Positions 15,227 through 23,112 of a stretch of 48,389 bases of DNA are shown piece by piece. Where the stretch lies: positions 1 to 48,389 of the forward strand of contig JAOASR010000084.1 of assembly GCA_030158585.1 (NCBI GenBank). Direction: 5' to 3'. Each line of letters begins with the position of its first letter. Within the stretch, counting starts at the first letter, position 1. This DNA comes from Microcella sp. Its GTDB lineage: Bacteria; Actinomycetota; Actinomycetes; Actinomycetales; Microbacteriaceae. A program made the translations under genes and the position numbers. A model generated the notes under the pieces. It saw only the letters and a list, made by a program, of their open reading frames with translations. It was not told where the DNA came from and ran no database searches.

Positions 15227-16038
15227 CAGTCGCCGGCTGGCTTGCCGGCGTGGTCGGGCTTGCCGCCCCCGCCGCCGTTGCCGTTGCCGTTCGAGCCGGC
15301 GGGCTTCTCGGGCTTGCCGCTCGTCGACGTCTCGGTCTCGTCGCTCTCCGTGGCGGAGTCGTCGGTCGCCGACTTGTCCGCGCCCGACAGCTTCTCGAGC
15401 GCCTTCTCGAGCCGCTTCGCGTCGCGCGCCTCGACGCGTTCGCTCGTGCGGTCGAGCTTCGTCAGCGCCTTGTCGAGGCGGCGGTCGAGCTCGGCCTGTG
15501 CGGCGGCACGCTGGTCTTCGGGCAGCGCGGCGATCGCGGCCTCCTGCGACTGCAGGAACTCGACGAGAGTCTCGGCGAACGCGACCTGCAGCGTGCCCGA
15601 GAACGCGACGGCGCAGTCGCCCTTCGCACCGGGGGCAGCCTCGCCGCTCTCGGCAGCGGCGGCGTCCACCTCAGCTCGGCACGCGTCGAACTCTGTCTTG
15701 ACCTCGGCGAACGCGGTGCGCCAGAGCTCGGCGCGCTCGTTCCAGGCGAGGAACGACTCCTCGAGCTCTTCGTCGGTGGACTCGTCGTCGCCCTCGTCGC
15801 CGCCGGGCTCGCCGGACTCGTCGCCCGCCTCGGCGTCGTCGTCGAGCGCGTCGTCGAGCAGCTCGTCCTCGGCGAGGTCGTCGACGAGCTCGTCGCTCGC
15901 CTCCACGCCCAGAGACGCGAGCGCGATCTCGACGGTCGAGCGCACGTCAGCGGCGTACGCGGCGGTTCCGATGCCACCCACGAGCAGCACGGCCGCGGCG
16001 GTCCCCGCGGCGAATCCGATCAGTCGTCGATCCCCCAT
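15226..16038 (-). CDS. Acidic, coiled-coil-rich secreted or membrane-anchored protein
   Basis: A 270-residue protein: N-terminal hydrophobic segment (8-30, uncleaved anchor or signal peptide), a strongly acidic low-complexity stretch (Asp/Glu run, about 48-92), a helical core with two cysteines (CRAEVD and GDCAVAF) likely disulfide-linked, a charged coiled coil (about 170-220), and a Gly/Asn/Lys/Pro-rich tail (GNGNGGGGGKPDHAGKP). No known family recognised. The ATG at 16038 has TACAGT (minus strand, 16045-16050) 6 nt upstream, so it is probably leaderless and first in a two-gene operon with the lipoprotein at 14921. Confidence 0.65.
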   Translation of the reverse strand: MGDRRLIGFAAGTAAAVLLVGGIGTAAYAADVRSTVEIALASLGVEASDELVDDLAEDELLDDALDDDAEAGDESGEPGGDEGDDESTDEELEESFLAWNERAELWRTAFAEVKTEFDACRAEVDAAAAESGEAAPGAKGDCAVAFSGTLQVAFAETLVEFLQSQEAAIAALPEDQRAAAQAELDRRLDKALTKLDRTSERVEARDAKRLEKALEKLSGADKSATDDSATESDETETSTSGKPEKPAGSNGNGNGGGGGKPDHAGKPAGD

Positions 16039-16161
16039 GACTGCACTGTACGGGGCTTCCGCCGTCGCGCGCGGTCCCGCGAACGGGGGTCACCGTACCC
16101 GCCGCGCGCGACGCAGGCAACGGGGTGGGGGCTCTCAGATGGCCGGGGCTACCGTGCGGGC

Positions 16162-16605
16162 ATGACTGATCAGACCGCATCCCCCACGTCCTCACCCGGC
16201 TCGACGCTCATCCAGCGCATCTCGCTCAGCCACCCCCGTTCCGGCGACGAGGGTCAGCTCTACGCCGACGCCCTGCAGGCTCTCGCCGACTGCGCGACCG
16301 CGTGCACGGTGTGCGCCGACGCCTGCCTGAGCGAGGAGAACGCCGCCTCGATGATCGAGTGCGTGCGCGTCGACCTGCTGTGCGCGGCGATCTGCGCGGC
16401 CACGACGCAAGCGGTCGCGGGCGCCCCCGAGGAGCACTCGTCGATCATGCGCGCGCAGCTGCAGGCCTGCATCGAGGCGTGCCGCTCGTGCGCCGCCGAG
16501 TGCGAGCAGCACGCCGGTCACCACGAGCACTGCCGCCTGTGCGCCGAGGCGTGCCGCCGCTGCGAGCAGGCGTGCGAGGCGCTGCTCGCGGTCATCGGCC
16601 GCTGA
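16162..16605 (+). CDS. Four-helix bundle copper-binding protein (Csp-like, DUF326)
   Basis: A 147-residue protein with 16 cysteines, at positions 44, 48, 51, 55, 67, 74, 78, 103, 107, 110, 114, 124, 127, 131, 134 and 138. The CxxxCxxCxxxC spacing along helices is that of the copper storage proteins (Csp), where thiols lining a four-helix bundle bind many Cu(I) ions. There is no signal peptide, which points to the cytosolic Csp3 type. The N-terminus adds a short disordered Thr/Ser/Pro stretch. The ATG has TACCGT (16150-16155) 6 nt before it, so leaderless translation is likely. No copper regulator or copper ATPase is adjacent. Confidence 0.85.
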   Translation: MTDQTASPTSSPGSTLIQRISLSHPRSGDEGQLYADALQALADCATACTVCADACLSEENAASMIECVRVDLLCAAICAATTQAVAGAPEEHSSIMRAQLQACIEACRSCAAECEQHAGHHEHCRLCAEACRRCEQACEALLAVIGR

Positions 16606-16658
16606 GCCGCCTGGCGCTCAGGGCGGCAAAAGCCGGCGCGTCAGCGACAGAAGCAGTA

Positions 16659-16690
<32 letters not shown>

Positions 16691-16696
16691 GACATA

Positions 16697-16733
16697 CGAA
16701 CGGCGCGAACCCCCGAAGTGTTCGCGCCGTTCG
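16697..16733. terminator. 14-bp perfect hairpin between convergent genes
   Basis: CGAACGGCGCGAAC (16697-16710) pairs exactly with GTTCGCGCCGTTCG (16720-16733) around a 9-nt loop. It lies between the copper-binding protein gene and the minus-strand gene ending at 16756, and can end transcription from both sides. Confidence 0.7.
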
Positions 16734-16755
16734 CGCTGGTGAGAGCAGTCCGGCG

Positions 16756-17694
16756 TCAGCGGGCGTGCTCGAGCTGCCCGACATCGACCTGCCCGACCTC
16801 GACCTGCTCGACGTCGACGTCGCGCACGGCGAGAGCCGCGGCGCTCAGCACGCGGTCGTGCTCGATGACGTCGCAGTGGCGAAGGGCGCTCTCGGCGTGC
16901 ATCCACGCATCGAGGGTGTGGTCGGCGGCGGCGTGCTCGGCGTACTTGCGGGCGTCGCGCGCAAGCTTGCGCGCCTCGGTGCGCACGCTCGGCACGGGTG
17001 CCTGGTCGGCGGCGGCGACGCCGAAGCGACGCTCTGCGGCGGCGATGCACGCGCTGAGCGGCACGACCTCGGTCGGCGCAGGCGCCGACTTGGATCGACG
17101 CGGCGCCGTGGCGGCGTACATCGTCGCGGTCGTGCGGGCCGTGAGCACGCGCACGTCGACGGCATCGATGTAGTGACCCGAGGTGCAGTCGAGCCCGGCG
17201 CGCTCAAGGGCGGCGACGAGCGCGGGCACCATGACGCCCTGCGACGACACCGCGGCGATCGCGAGGAACTCGTCGAGCTCCGCCTCGCTCGCCTCCTCCG
17301 CGAGGAAGGCCTCAAGGCGCTCGGCGCCGGTGAGTCCGGCCGCGCCGCGGCGAGTGAGCTGATCGCGCAGCGCCTCGTCGAGCGCCGACTCGAGCATCGA
17401 GCGCACCGTGGCGAGTATCGCGTCGCCGGCCCAGCGCGAGTCGACTCCGACGACGCCCGTGTCGGCGAGCGCGTGCAGGAAGAACAGTGCGAGCTGCAGG
17501 TCGTCGTCGAGCAGCACGTCGCGGCTGTTGATGATTGCGCGATCGACCTGGGCGTCGAGCGACGAGACGATCGGCGGAAGGCCGATCGGCCCGGTGACGA
17601 CGGCGACGACCGCGGCGCTCACGGGGCCGCGCGGAGTGGGGATGGCCATGGGCTCGCGCGTCGAGCGCGCGGCGGGGGCGGTGCGGGTGGTCAT
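16756..17694 (-). CDS. Hypothetical protein, weakly like N-terminus of iron-containing redox enzymes
   Basis: A 312-residue soluble protein. Residues about 55-105 (SRDVLLDDDLQLALFFLHAL, then VGVDSRWAGDAILATVRSMLE) resemble the N-terminal region of actinobacterial haem-oxygenase-like iron-containing redox enzymes. The middle (GVMVPALVAALE, SGHYIDAVDVRVLTARTTATMYAATAP) I cannot place. The C-terminus carries three copies of a 5-residue unit (VEQVEVGQVDVGQ), encoded by 15-bp tandem repeats at 16774-16818. The ATG has TACGGT (17703-17708, minus strand) 8 nt upstream. The function is unknown; the iron-enzyme link is weak because the metal ligands of the second half are not apparent. Confidence 0.55.
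   Translation of the reverse strand: MTTRTAPAARSTREPMAIPTPRGPVSAAVVAVVTGPIGLPPIVSSLDAQVDRAIINSRDVLLDDDLQLALFFLHALADTGVVGVDSRWAGDAILATVRSMLESALDEALRDQLTRRGAAGLTGAERLEAFLAEEASEAELDEFLAIAAVSSQGVMVPALVAALERAGLDCTSGHYIDAVDVRVLTARTTATMYAATAPRRSKSAPAPTEVVPLSACIAAAERRFGVAAADQAPVPSVRTEARKLARDARKYAEHAAADHTLDAWMHAESALRHCDVIEHDRVLSAAALAVRDVDVEQVEVGQVDVGQLEHAR
16774..16818. repeat. Three tandem 15-bp units inside a gene end
   Basis: CTGCCCGACATCGAC, CTGCCCGACCTCGAC and CTGCTCGACGTCGAC follow one another without gaps. They encode the VDVEQ/VEVGQ/VDVGQ tail of the minus-strand protein. The unit is in phase with codons, so copy-number change would only alter tail length. Confidence 0.75.
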
Positions 17695-17805
17695 AGTAGG
17701 CGACCGTACGAGTCGTCAACGATGGCGAACAGGGGATTGACAGGCGCTCACGACGTTGGTGTGGTCGAGGGGCGCGGGCCCCGGCTCGCGTACGAGAAGA
17801 CGACG

Positions 17806-18663
17806 ATGACGGATGCTGGAGACGAGACGCACGTGACCGATCAGGCCGAACTGCCCACCCCGACAACCCGGGCAACCGATGCTCTCTCGATCTCGGTGGT
17901 GATCCCCGTGCGCGACGACGCGCAGTACCTCGAGCGCTGCCTGCGCGCCCTCGCCGACCAGACCGTGCAGCCGGTCGAGGTGATCGTCGTCGACAACGGC
18001 AGCTCTGACGGCAGCGGCGACGTCGCGCGGCGGTTCGGGGCCCGCGTCGTCGAGCAGCACGAGGTGGGCATCCCGATCGCGAGTGCGACCGGCTACGACG
18101 CCGCGACCGGTGACGTGATCGCGCGACTCGACTCCGACAGTCGGCCCGGGCCGGAGTGGCTCGCCACGGTGCAGAGGCTGCTCACCGAGCATCCGACCGC
18201 CGACGCGATCACCGGCAGCGGACTGCTGGTGACCGACGACGACCGGCCCCAGCCCGTGCGGTCGAAGCTCTACCTCGGGCCGTACTTCGCGCTCGTTCGC
18301 GCCGCCCTCGGCAACCGGCCGGTGTTCGGCTCGGCGATGGCGGTGCGGCGCTCGGCGTGGGCGCGCGTGAGCGGCGAGGTGTGTCGGCACGACGCGACCG
18401 TGCACGACGACATGGATCTCAGCGTGCACCTCGGGCCCGCCGCGACCGTGCACTTCGACGACGCACTGACCCTGCCGGTCTCGGCGCGCCCGCTGCAGCA
18501 TGTGCCGTCGATGATGCACCGCGGCTGGCGCGGGCTCTACACGCTCGCGCGGCACTGGCCGCGGGAGCATCCGGTCGGGCGGCACGTGCGGCGGATCCGC
18601 GCGAAGCGGTCGGCGCGGCGGCGGGCCGAGCTCGCGCGCGCCTCCCGCACGCCTCGCGACTGA
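17806..18663 (+). CDS. Family 2 glycosyltransferase
   Basis: A 285-residue GT-A fold protein. SISVVIPVRDDAQYLERCLRAL, VEVIVVDNGSSDGSGDVARRF and DVIARLDSDSRPGPEW (metal-binding DSD) are the nucleotide-sugar and metal-binding elements of GT2 enzymes; SAMAVRRSAWARVSGEV and HDDMDLSVHLG match the acceptor-side and catalytic-base regions. No transmembrane helix, so soluble or peripheral, but the basic C-terminus (HVRRIRAKRSARRRAE) may hold it at the membrane. Start uncertain: ATG 17806 has GAGAAG 9 nt upstream; ATG 17722 and GTG 17833 are alternatives. It stands alone, so donor and acceptor are unknown. Confidence 0.75.
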   Translation: MTDAGDETHVTDQAELPTPTTRATDALSISVVIPVRDDAQYLERCLRALADQTVQPVEVIVVDNGSSDGSGDVARRFGARVVEQHEVGIPIASATGYDAATGDVIARLDSDSRPGPEWLATVQRLLTEHPTADAITGSGLLVTDDDRPQPVRSKLYLGPYFALVRAALGNRPVFGSAMAVRRSAWARVSGEVCRHDATVHDDMDLSVHLGPAATVHFDDALTLPVSARPLQHVPSMMHRGWRGLYTLARHWPREHPVGRHVRRIRAKRSARRRAELARASRTPRD

Positions 18664-18696
18664 CAGGCGGCGGGCGGGCCGGCAGCGCCGGCAGGC

Positions 18697-19983
18697 CTAG
18701 TCGAGCAGGTCGTGCCGCGTGATGATCGCGTCGCGGCCCGGACCGACGCCGATCGCCGAGATGCGCGCGCCGCTCATCGCCTCGATCGCGAGCACGTACT
18801 CCTGCGCGGTCTTCGGCAACTCGTCGAAGGTGCGCGCCCCCGAGGTGTCCTCCGACCAGCCGGGGAACTCCTCGTAGATCGGCACGGCGTGGTGGAAGTC
18901 GGTCTGCGACACCGGCACCTCGTCAACGCGCACGCCGTCGACGTCGTAGGCGACACAGACGGGGATGCGCTCGAGGCCGGTGAGCACGTCGAGCTTCGTC
19001 ATGACGTAGTCGGTGACGCCGTTGATGCGCGCCGAGTAGCGGGCGATCGGGGCGTCGTACCAGCCGCAGCGGCGCGGGCGGCCCGTCGTCGTGCCGAACT
19101 CGTGGCCGTGGGCGCGCAGGAACTCGCCCGACTCGTCGAACAGCTCGGTCGGGAACGGGCCCGAGCCGACGCGCGTCGTGTACGCCTTGACGATGCCGAT
19201 GACGCGGTCAATGCGGTTGGGCGCAATGCCCGACCCGGTCGCGGCGCCGCCGGAGGTCGCGCTCGACGAGGTGACGAACGGGTAGGTGCCGTGGTCGACG
19301 TCGAGCATGGTCGCCTGGCCGCCCTCGAAGAGCACGGTCTCGCCGCGCTCGAGCGCCTGATGCAGCTCGAGGGCCGTGTCGACGACCATCGGGCGCAGGC
19401 GCTCGGCGTACGACAGCAGCTCGCTCACGATCTCGTCGACCGTGATCGCGCGGCGGTTGTAGACCTTCACGAGCAGGTGGTTCTTCTGGTCGAGCGCGCC
19501 CTCGACCTTCTGGCGCAGGATGTTCTCGTCGAACAGATCCTGCATGCGGATGCCCACGCGGTTGATCTTGTCGGCGTACGTCGGGCCAATGCCGCGACCG
19601 GTCGTGCCGATCTGGCGCTTGCCGAGGAAGCGCTCGGTGACTTTGTCGAGCGTGCGGTGGTAATGCGTGATGACGTGAGCGTTGGCGCTGATGCGCAGCT
19701 TCGAGACGTCGACGCCGCGAGCCGTCAGCGCGTCGAGCTCTTCGAAGAGCACCTCGATGTCGATGACGACACCGTTCGAGATGACGGGCGTCACGCCGGG
19801 GGTCAGAATGCCGCTCGGGAGCAGGTGCAGCGCGTACTTCTCGTCGCCGATCACGACCGTGTGGCCGGCGTTGTTGCCGCCGTTGAACTTCACGACGTAG
19901 TCGATGCGGCCGGCGAGCAGGTCGGTCGCCTTGCCCTTGCCCTCGTCGCCCCACTGGGCACCGATGATGACGGCGGCTGGCAT
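18697..19983 (-). CDS. purA: Adenylosuccinate synthetase
   Basis: A 428-residue enzyme of normal length. The N-terminal [20 protein letters not shown] loop (6-25) binds [17 protein letters not shown] follows, [17 protein letters not shown] carries the IMP/aspartate loop, and [10 protein letters not shown] and [18 protein letters not shown] near the C-terminus complete the family pattern. It joins IMP and aspartate using GTP, the first step to AMP. GAAGGGA lies a few nt before the ATG at 19983; an upstream in-frame start is much weaker. A TAAGGT box at 20018-20023 (minus strand) suggests a short leader of about 28 nt. Single gene between a glycosyltransferase and tetR. Confidence 0.95.
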   Translation of the reverse strand: MPAAVIIGAQWGDEGKGKATDLLAGRIDYVVKFNGGNNAGHTVVIGDEKYALHLLPSGILTPGVTPVISNGVVIDIEVLFEELDALTARGVDVSKLRISANAHVITHYHRTLDKVTERFLGKRQIGTTGRGIGPTYADKINRVGIRMQDLFDENILRQKVEGALDQKNHLLVKVYNRRAITVDEIVSELLSYAERLRPMVVDTALELHQALERGETVLFEGGQATMLDVDHGTYPFVTSSSATSGGAATGSGIAPNRIDRVIGIVKAYTTRVGSGPFPTELFDESGEFLRAHGHEFGTTTGRPRRCGWYDAPIARYSARINGVTDYVMTKLDVLTGLERIPVCVAYDVDGVRVDEVPVSQTDFHHAVPIYEEFPGWSEDTSGARTFDELPKTAQEYVLAIEAMSGARISAIGVGPGRDAIITRHDLLD

Positions 19984-20040
19984 AGGGGGTCCCTTCGTGG
20001 AATGGGGATTACACCCCACCTTATCGGGAGGGCGGGTCGC

Positions 20041-20667
20041 TCAGCCGAGCCACTGGCCGCGCGCGGGCGCGCGGTCGGCGTGCGCAAGGCTGCCGGGCGC
20101 GATCGCAAGGCGGGATTCGACGACGCCGAAGACGATCTCGTCGGCGGCCCGAGCATCCACGATGCCCATCGCGTGGTGCTGCACGGCCATGCCATCGGCG
20201 AGCGCCGTGAGCATGCGCGAGTCGGCGTCGACATCGGCACTGGATGCGGCTTTCGCGGCGACCGCGCGCCTGATCACGTCCGCGAGGATCCGCTCGCAAT
20301 CGCGGTGATGGCGTGTGAGCGCGGCGGCGAGCGCGGGGTTGCGCGGGGCCTCGCTCCACGCGTCGATCCAGACGAGATAGTGGTCTTCGGGCGTCGTCGA
20401 GAACCAGGCCGAGAGCGCGGCGATCGGCTCGAGGCCGCTCAGCAGCTGCTCGTCGCTCGCGAGCTCGGCCGTGACGGCGTGGTCGAAGGCGGCGGCGACG
20501 AGCTCGTCACGGCTCGAGAAGTAGTGGCGGATGAGCCCGTGCGCGATGCCGACCTCGGTCGCGACGTCGCGCAGCGTGACACTGGCGAAGCCCTTGCGCG
20601 CGACGATGCGGAGGGTCGCGCCGATGATCTGCTCGCGACGCTCCTCCGAGCTCTTGCGTTCGGCCAC
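20041..20667 (-). CDS. TetR-family repressor of the adjacent MFS gene
   Basis: A 208-residue regulator. The N-terminal helix-turn-helix spans ATLRIVARKGFASVTLRDVATEVGIAHGLIRHYFSSRDELV (about 17-57); the rest is a helical ligand-binding and dimer domain of the BetI/AcrR type (EDHYLVWIDAWSEAPRNPALAAAL). GTG start with TATGCT (20674-20679, minus strand) 6 nt upstream, so its mRNA is probably leaderless and its promoter sits beside operator 1. Divergent to an MFS exporter whose promoter holds two matching palindromes: the classical local repressor/exporter pair with likely autorepression. Confidence 0.9.
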   Translation of the reverse strand: MAERKSSEERREQIIGATLRIVARKGFASVTLRDVATEVGIAHGLIRHYFSSRDELVAAAFDHAVTAELASDEQLLSGLEPIAALSAWFSTTPEDHYLVWIDAWSEAPRNPALAAALTRHHRDCERILADVIRRAVAAKAASSADVDADSRMLTALADGMAVQHHAMGIVDARAADEIVFGVVESRLAIAPGSLAHADRAPARGQWLG

Positions 20668-20687
20668 GCGTCGAGCATAGGCGCTCG

Positions 20688-20734
20688 TTGTCCGGCTGGA
20701 TAAGGGGTGGTACTCTTGTTGTCCAGTTGGACAA
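20688..20734 (+). promoter_or_regulatory. MFS promoter with two TetR operators three helical turns apart
   Basis: Promoter: -35 TTGTCC (20688-20693), 17-nt spacer, -10 TACTCT (20711-20716). Operator 1 is TTGTCCGGCTGGATAA (20688-20703, imperfect) over the -35 box. Operator 2 is TTGTCCAGTTGGACAA (20719-20734, a 7-bp perfect-arm palindrome) just after the -10 box, over the likely transcription start. Their centres are 31 bp apart, so dimers would bind on the same face of the DNA. Operator 1 also lies just behind the tetR promoter. Confidence 0.8.
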
Positions 20735-20750
20735 TATCGGAGAAGGAAGA

Positions 20751-22151
20751 ATGACGATCATGCAGCGGCCCACGACCGGAGCGACCGAGGCGTACGACGC
20801 CGGCGACGCGCGCCGGGCGCGCCTGCTCGTGCCGAGCGTCGTCGCGGCCATGGTGCTGCTGTCGTCGGCGTCGTTCGTGATCTTCCCGCTCATCCCCTCA
20901 CTGCAGGGATCGCTCGGCGTGAGCACGGCCGAGGTCGGCTACCTCGCCGCCGCCGGCTTCGCCGCGGCCCTCATCGCTGAGCTGCTCGTCGCGCCTGCGG
21001 CCGACCGCGGGCACGCGCGCCTCATGGCCGTGATCGGCGTACTCATGGTCGCCGGATCGCTCGGGCTCAGCGCCGCGGCGACCGAGGGATGGCAGCTCAT
21101 CGCCGGGCGCGCGGTCGGCGGCTTCGGCTTCGGCATCTTCGTCATCGCCGCGAGCGCCCTCATCGTGCGCTTTGACCACGCCCGCAGCGGCGAGCTGCTC
21201 GGCCGCCTCGGCGCCGCCGAGCTCGCCGGCATCGCCGTCGGGCCGCTCGGCTCGGGCCTCGCGCTGTCGTTCGCCGGGCCGTCGGCGATCCTCGCCGTCG
21301 CGGCCGTCGTCGTGCTCGTCGCCCTCGTGCCGGTTCTCGTGGGATTCAGGGAGGCGTCAGCCTCGGCGACGCGAGGCGGCGGGCGCGACGGCCGCGGGCA
21401 TCCGCGCACCGAAAGCGGAGCCGACGGCGACGCGACCGGCGCACCCGGCGACCGCTCGCTCGGCGACGACCCGCACCCGCGCACCGGCGGCATCGCCGCG
21501 GGCGTGCTCGGCTTCGACGGCACCGATGCGGACCGCTCGCTGCGGTTCGGGTCGAGTGCTCCGAAGACGAGTCTTGACCTGCTGCGCAGCCCGCGCATCG
21601 TCGGCATCGTGCTGCTCTACGCCGCCGTCATGGTGCCGACCGGAGCTTACGACGGCGTCTGGCCGCGCTTCATGGCCGACATCGGCGCCGACCCCGTGCT
21701 CACGGCGCTCAGCTACGCGCTCTTCGCCGTGCCGTACGTGCTCGTCGCCGGGTGGGCGGGGCGCCTCGCCGACCGCCGCGGAGGAGTGTCGGCCTACGCG
21801 CGCGGCATGCTCATCCTGCTGCCGATCGTCACGCTCTACGGCTTCGTCGGCAACCCGTTCATCGCGACGGGTATGGGCTTCGTCGAGTCGACGGGGCAGG
21901 CGCTCGCGTTCATCGGCGCGGCCGCGGCCATGGCGCACGGCGTCGATCCGGCCCGCGCGGGGTCGGCGCAGGGTCTGCTGCGCGGCATCGGACTCGCGGC
22001 CGCGACCGTCGCCGCCGCCGTCTCGGGCCTCGCGTACGAGCTCGGCGGAGCGCTGCTGCTCTTCGGCGGCACCGCCGTGGCCGTGGCGGTCATCGCCGCG
22101 GTCGGGCTGCTGCTCGCGCGCTCGCGCCGCGGCCGCGCGCCCTCGCGCTGA
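20751..22151 (+). CDS. MFS transporter, drug-efflux type
   Basis: A 466-residue major facilitator with 12 predicted helices. The first half holds PSVVAAMVLLSSASFVIFPLIPSLQGSLGVSTAEVGYL and the motif-A-like loop APAADRGHARLMAV; the long hydrophilic central loop (about residues 205-270, Gly/Asp/Arg-rich) separates two six-helix halves; WAGRLADRRGG is the second-half motif A. ATG at 20751 follows GGAGAAGGAAGA; an upstream ATG (20688) lies in the promoter. Controlled by the divergent TetR protein. Substrate unknown; regulation by a TetR protein suggests a toxic compound or a related inducer is exported. Confidence 0.85.
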   Translation: MTIMQRPTTGATEAYDAGDARRARLLVPSVVAAMVLLSSASFVIFPLIPSLQGSLGVSTAEVGYLAAAGFAAALIAELLVAPAADRGHARLMAVIGVLMVAGSLGLSAAATEGWQLIAGRAVGGFGFGIFVIAASALIVRFDHARSGELLGRLGAAELAGIAVGPLGSGLALSFAGPSAILAVAAVVVLVALVPVLVGFREASASATRGGGRDGRGHPRTESGADGDATGAPGDRSLGDDPHPRTGGIAAGVLGFDGTDADRSLRFGSSAPKTSLDLLRSPRIVGIVLLYAAVMVPTGAYDGVWPRFMADIGADPVLTALSYALFAVPYVLVAGWAGRLADRRGGVSAYARGMLILLPIVTLYGFVGNPFIATGMGFVESTGQALAFIGAAAAMAHGVDPARAGSAQGLLRGIGLAAATVAAAVSGLAYELGGALLLFGGTAVAVAVIAAVGLLLARSRRGRAPSR

Positions 22152-22214
22152 GTCGCGACCAGCGGCCTTGCGCGCTCGCGCACGTTGGGCGACGGTTCCG
22201 AAGCGAAGGACGCG

Positions 22215-22321
22215 GTGCGCAACTCCGGAACCTCTGCGATTGAGCCCGGCCAGCCCGTCCGGCAGCCCCGCCATTCCGGCGCAGAACTGCGTGGCAGGTG
22301 CGGAGTTCCGGAGTTACGCAC
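22215..22321. repeat. Inverted-repeat module A (17-bp arms, 73-nt spacer)
   Basis: GTGCGCAACTCCGGAAC (22215-22231) and GTTCCGGAGTTACGCAC (22305-22321) are complementary at 16 of 17 positions. Arms and length (107 bp) parallel module B just downstream, although the arm sequences differ. Confidence 0.75.
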
Positions 22322-22349
22322 GCGGGCCGTCGCCGATCGTTCGAGCGGC

Positions 22350-22451
22350 ACCTGCCACATTCAGGAGTAGAGCAACGGACTCCGCGGGAGGCGCCTGAGA
22401 TTCCGGTCCCGCCGTCCGCACCGCCAGAGGCACTTCCTGAATGTGGCAGGT
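22350..22451. repeat. Inverted-repeat module B (17-bp perfect arms, 68-nt spacer)
   Basis: ACCTGCCACATTCAGGA (22350-22366) and TCCTGAATGTGGCAGGT (22435-22451) are exact complements. Inside, GGACTCCGCGGGA and TCCCGCCGTCC are nearly complementary, so a long nested hairpin of about 102 nt can form. The core is unrelated to any gene seen here. Confidence 0.8.
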
Positions 22452-22538
22452 TGTCGCGAGCCGGGGGTCGCCCCGAGGCGCATCGCGAGGCGGCGGATGC
22501 TCGGCGCACGCTCGGCGGTGGTGAGCAGAATGGCGGGC

Positions 22539-22991
22539 ATGGGCCGACAGCGCGAGCCGCGCAGCACCGGGCGCGAGCCGCGCAGCTCTGAGGGCGAGCG
22601 CGCCGACAAGGTGTGCCGCTCGTGCGGACGCCGCATCGAGTGGCGCGCGACGTGGGCGAAGAACTGGGACGACGTGGCCTACTGCAGCGACGCCTGCCGG
22701 GCGCGGAAGGTGCGGCCGGTCGATCGCGAGCTCGAGGAGAGCATCCGCCGCCTGCTCGGTGAGCGCGCCGCGACCGCGACGATCTGCCCATCGGAAGCCG
22801 CGCGCGCCGTCGCCGCGCAGCAGAGCGCCGCGAGCGAAGCGGCCGATGACGCCTGGCGCGCGCTCATGGAGCCGGCCCGGCGCGCAGCCCGCCGCCTCGT
22901 TGCCGCTGGCGAGGTCGAGATCACGCAGGGCGGGCGTGTGGTCGACCCGTCGACCGCGAAGGGCCCGATCCGGATCCGCCGCGCGCGCTGA
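22539..22991 (+). CDS. DUF2256 plus DUF3253 protein
   Basis: A 150-residue protein with two small domains. Residues about 25-55 hold a zinc-finger-like DUF2256 (VCRSCGRRIEWRATWAK, then YCSDACRARK) with four cysteines. Residues about 65-148 are DUF3253, a winged-helix-like domain (LEESIRRLLGERAATATICPSEAARAV, then WRALMEPARRAARRLVAAGEVEITQGG). Fusions of these two occur in several bacteria; the role is unknown but the fold suggests nucleic-acid binding. Start uncertain: ATG 22539 has CAGAAT 7 nt upstream (leaderless-like); ATG 22530 is 9 nt earlier with GGTGAG before it. Confidence 0.75.
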   Translation: MGRQREPRSTGREPRSSEGERADKVCRSCGRRIEWRATWAKNWDDVAYCSDACRARKVRPVDRELEESIRRLLGERAATATICPSEAARAVAAQQSAASEAADDAWRALMEPARRAARRLVAAGEVEITQGGRVVDPSTAKGPIRIRRAR

Positions 22992-23007
22992 CGGCGCCGC
23001 AGGTGGG

Positions 23008-23106
23008 TTACGAGACGGCGACGTTGCCGAGCATCCCCGCCTGATACAGCAGCACGAAGGCCACGATGAGCAGCACCACGACGCCGACGAGCACGAGCGC
23101 GCGCAC
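23008..23106 (-). CDS. Tiny single-helix membrane protein (32 residues)
   Basis: GTG start at 23106, TAA stop at 23008-23010, 32 residues: basic start (MRAL), a 17-residue hydrophobic helix (VLVGVVVLLIVAFVLLY) and the tail QAGMLGNVAVS. It lies in the same frame as the NTF2-like gene and begins two codons after that gene's TAG stop. It may be a separate small membrane protein, or a C-terminal anchor reached by readthrough of the TAG. No clear ribosome site of its own. The clean hydrophobic segment with no charged residue argues for selection as a membrane helix. Confidence 0.45.
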   Translation of the reverse strand: MRALVLVGVVVLLIVAFVLLYQAGMLGNVAVS

Positions 23107-23112
23107 CGAGGC

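Larger units (their letters stand above)
22152..22538. other. Intergenic region dominated by two large inverted repeats
   Basis: No gene is seen in the 387 bp between the MFS stop and the DUF2256 gene, both on the plus strand. Almost all of it is taken by two inverted-repeat modules (22215-22321 and 22350-22451). A short GC-rich tract with CGCGAGG words follows to the DUF2256 start. Confidence 0.6.

Noticed and set aside
18712-20703. Long plus-strand frame opposite purA and tetR.
   Set aside because: purA and TetR are unmistakable on the other strand.
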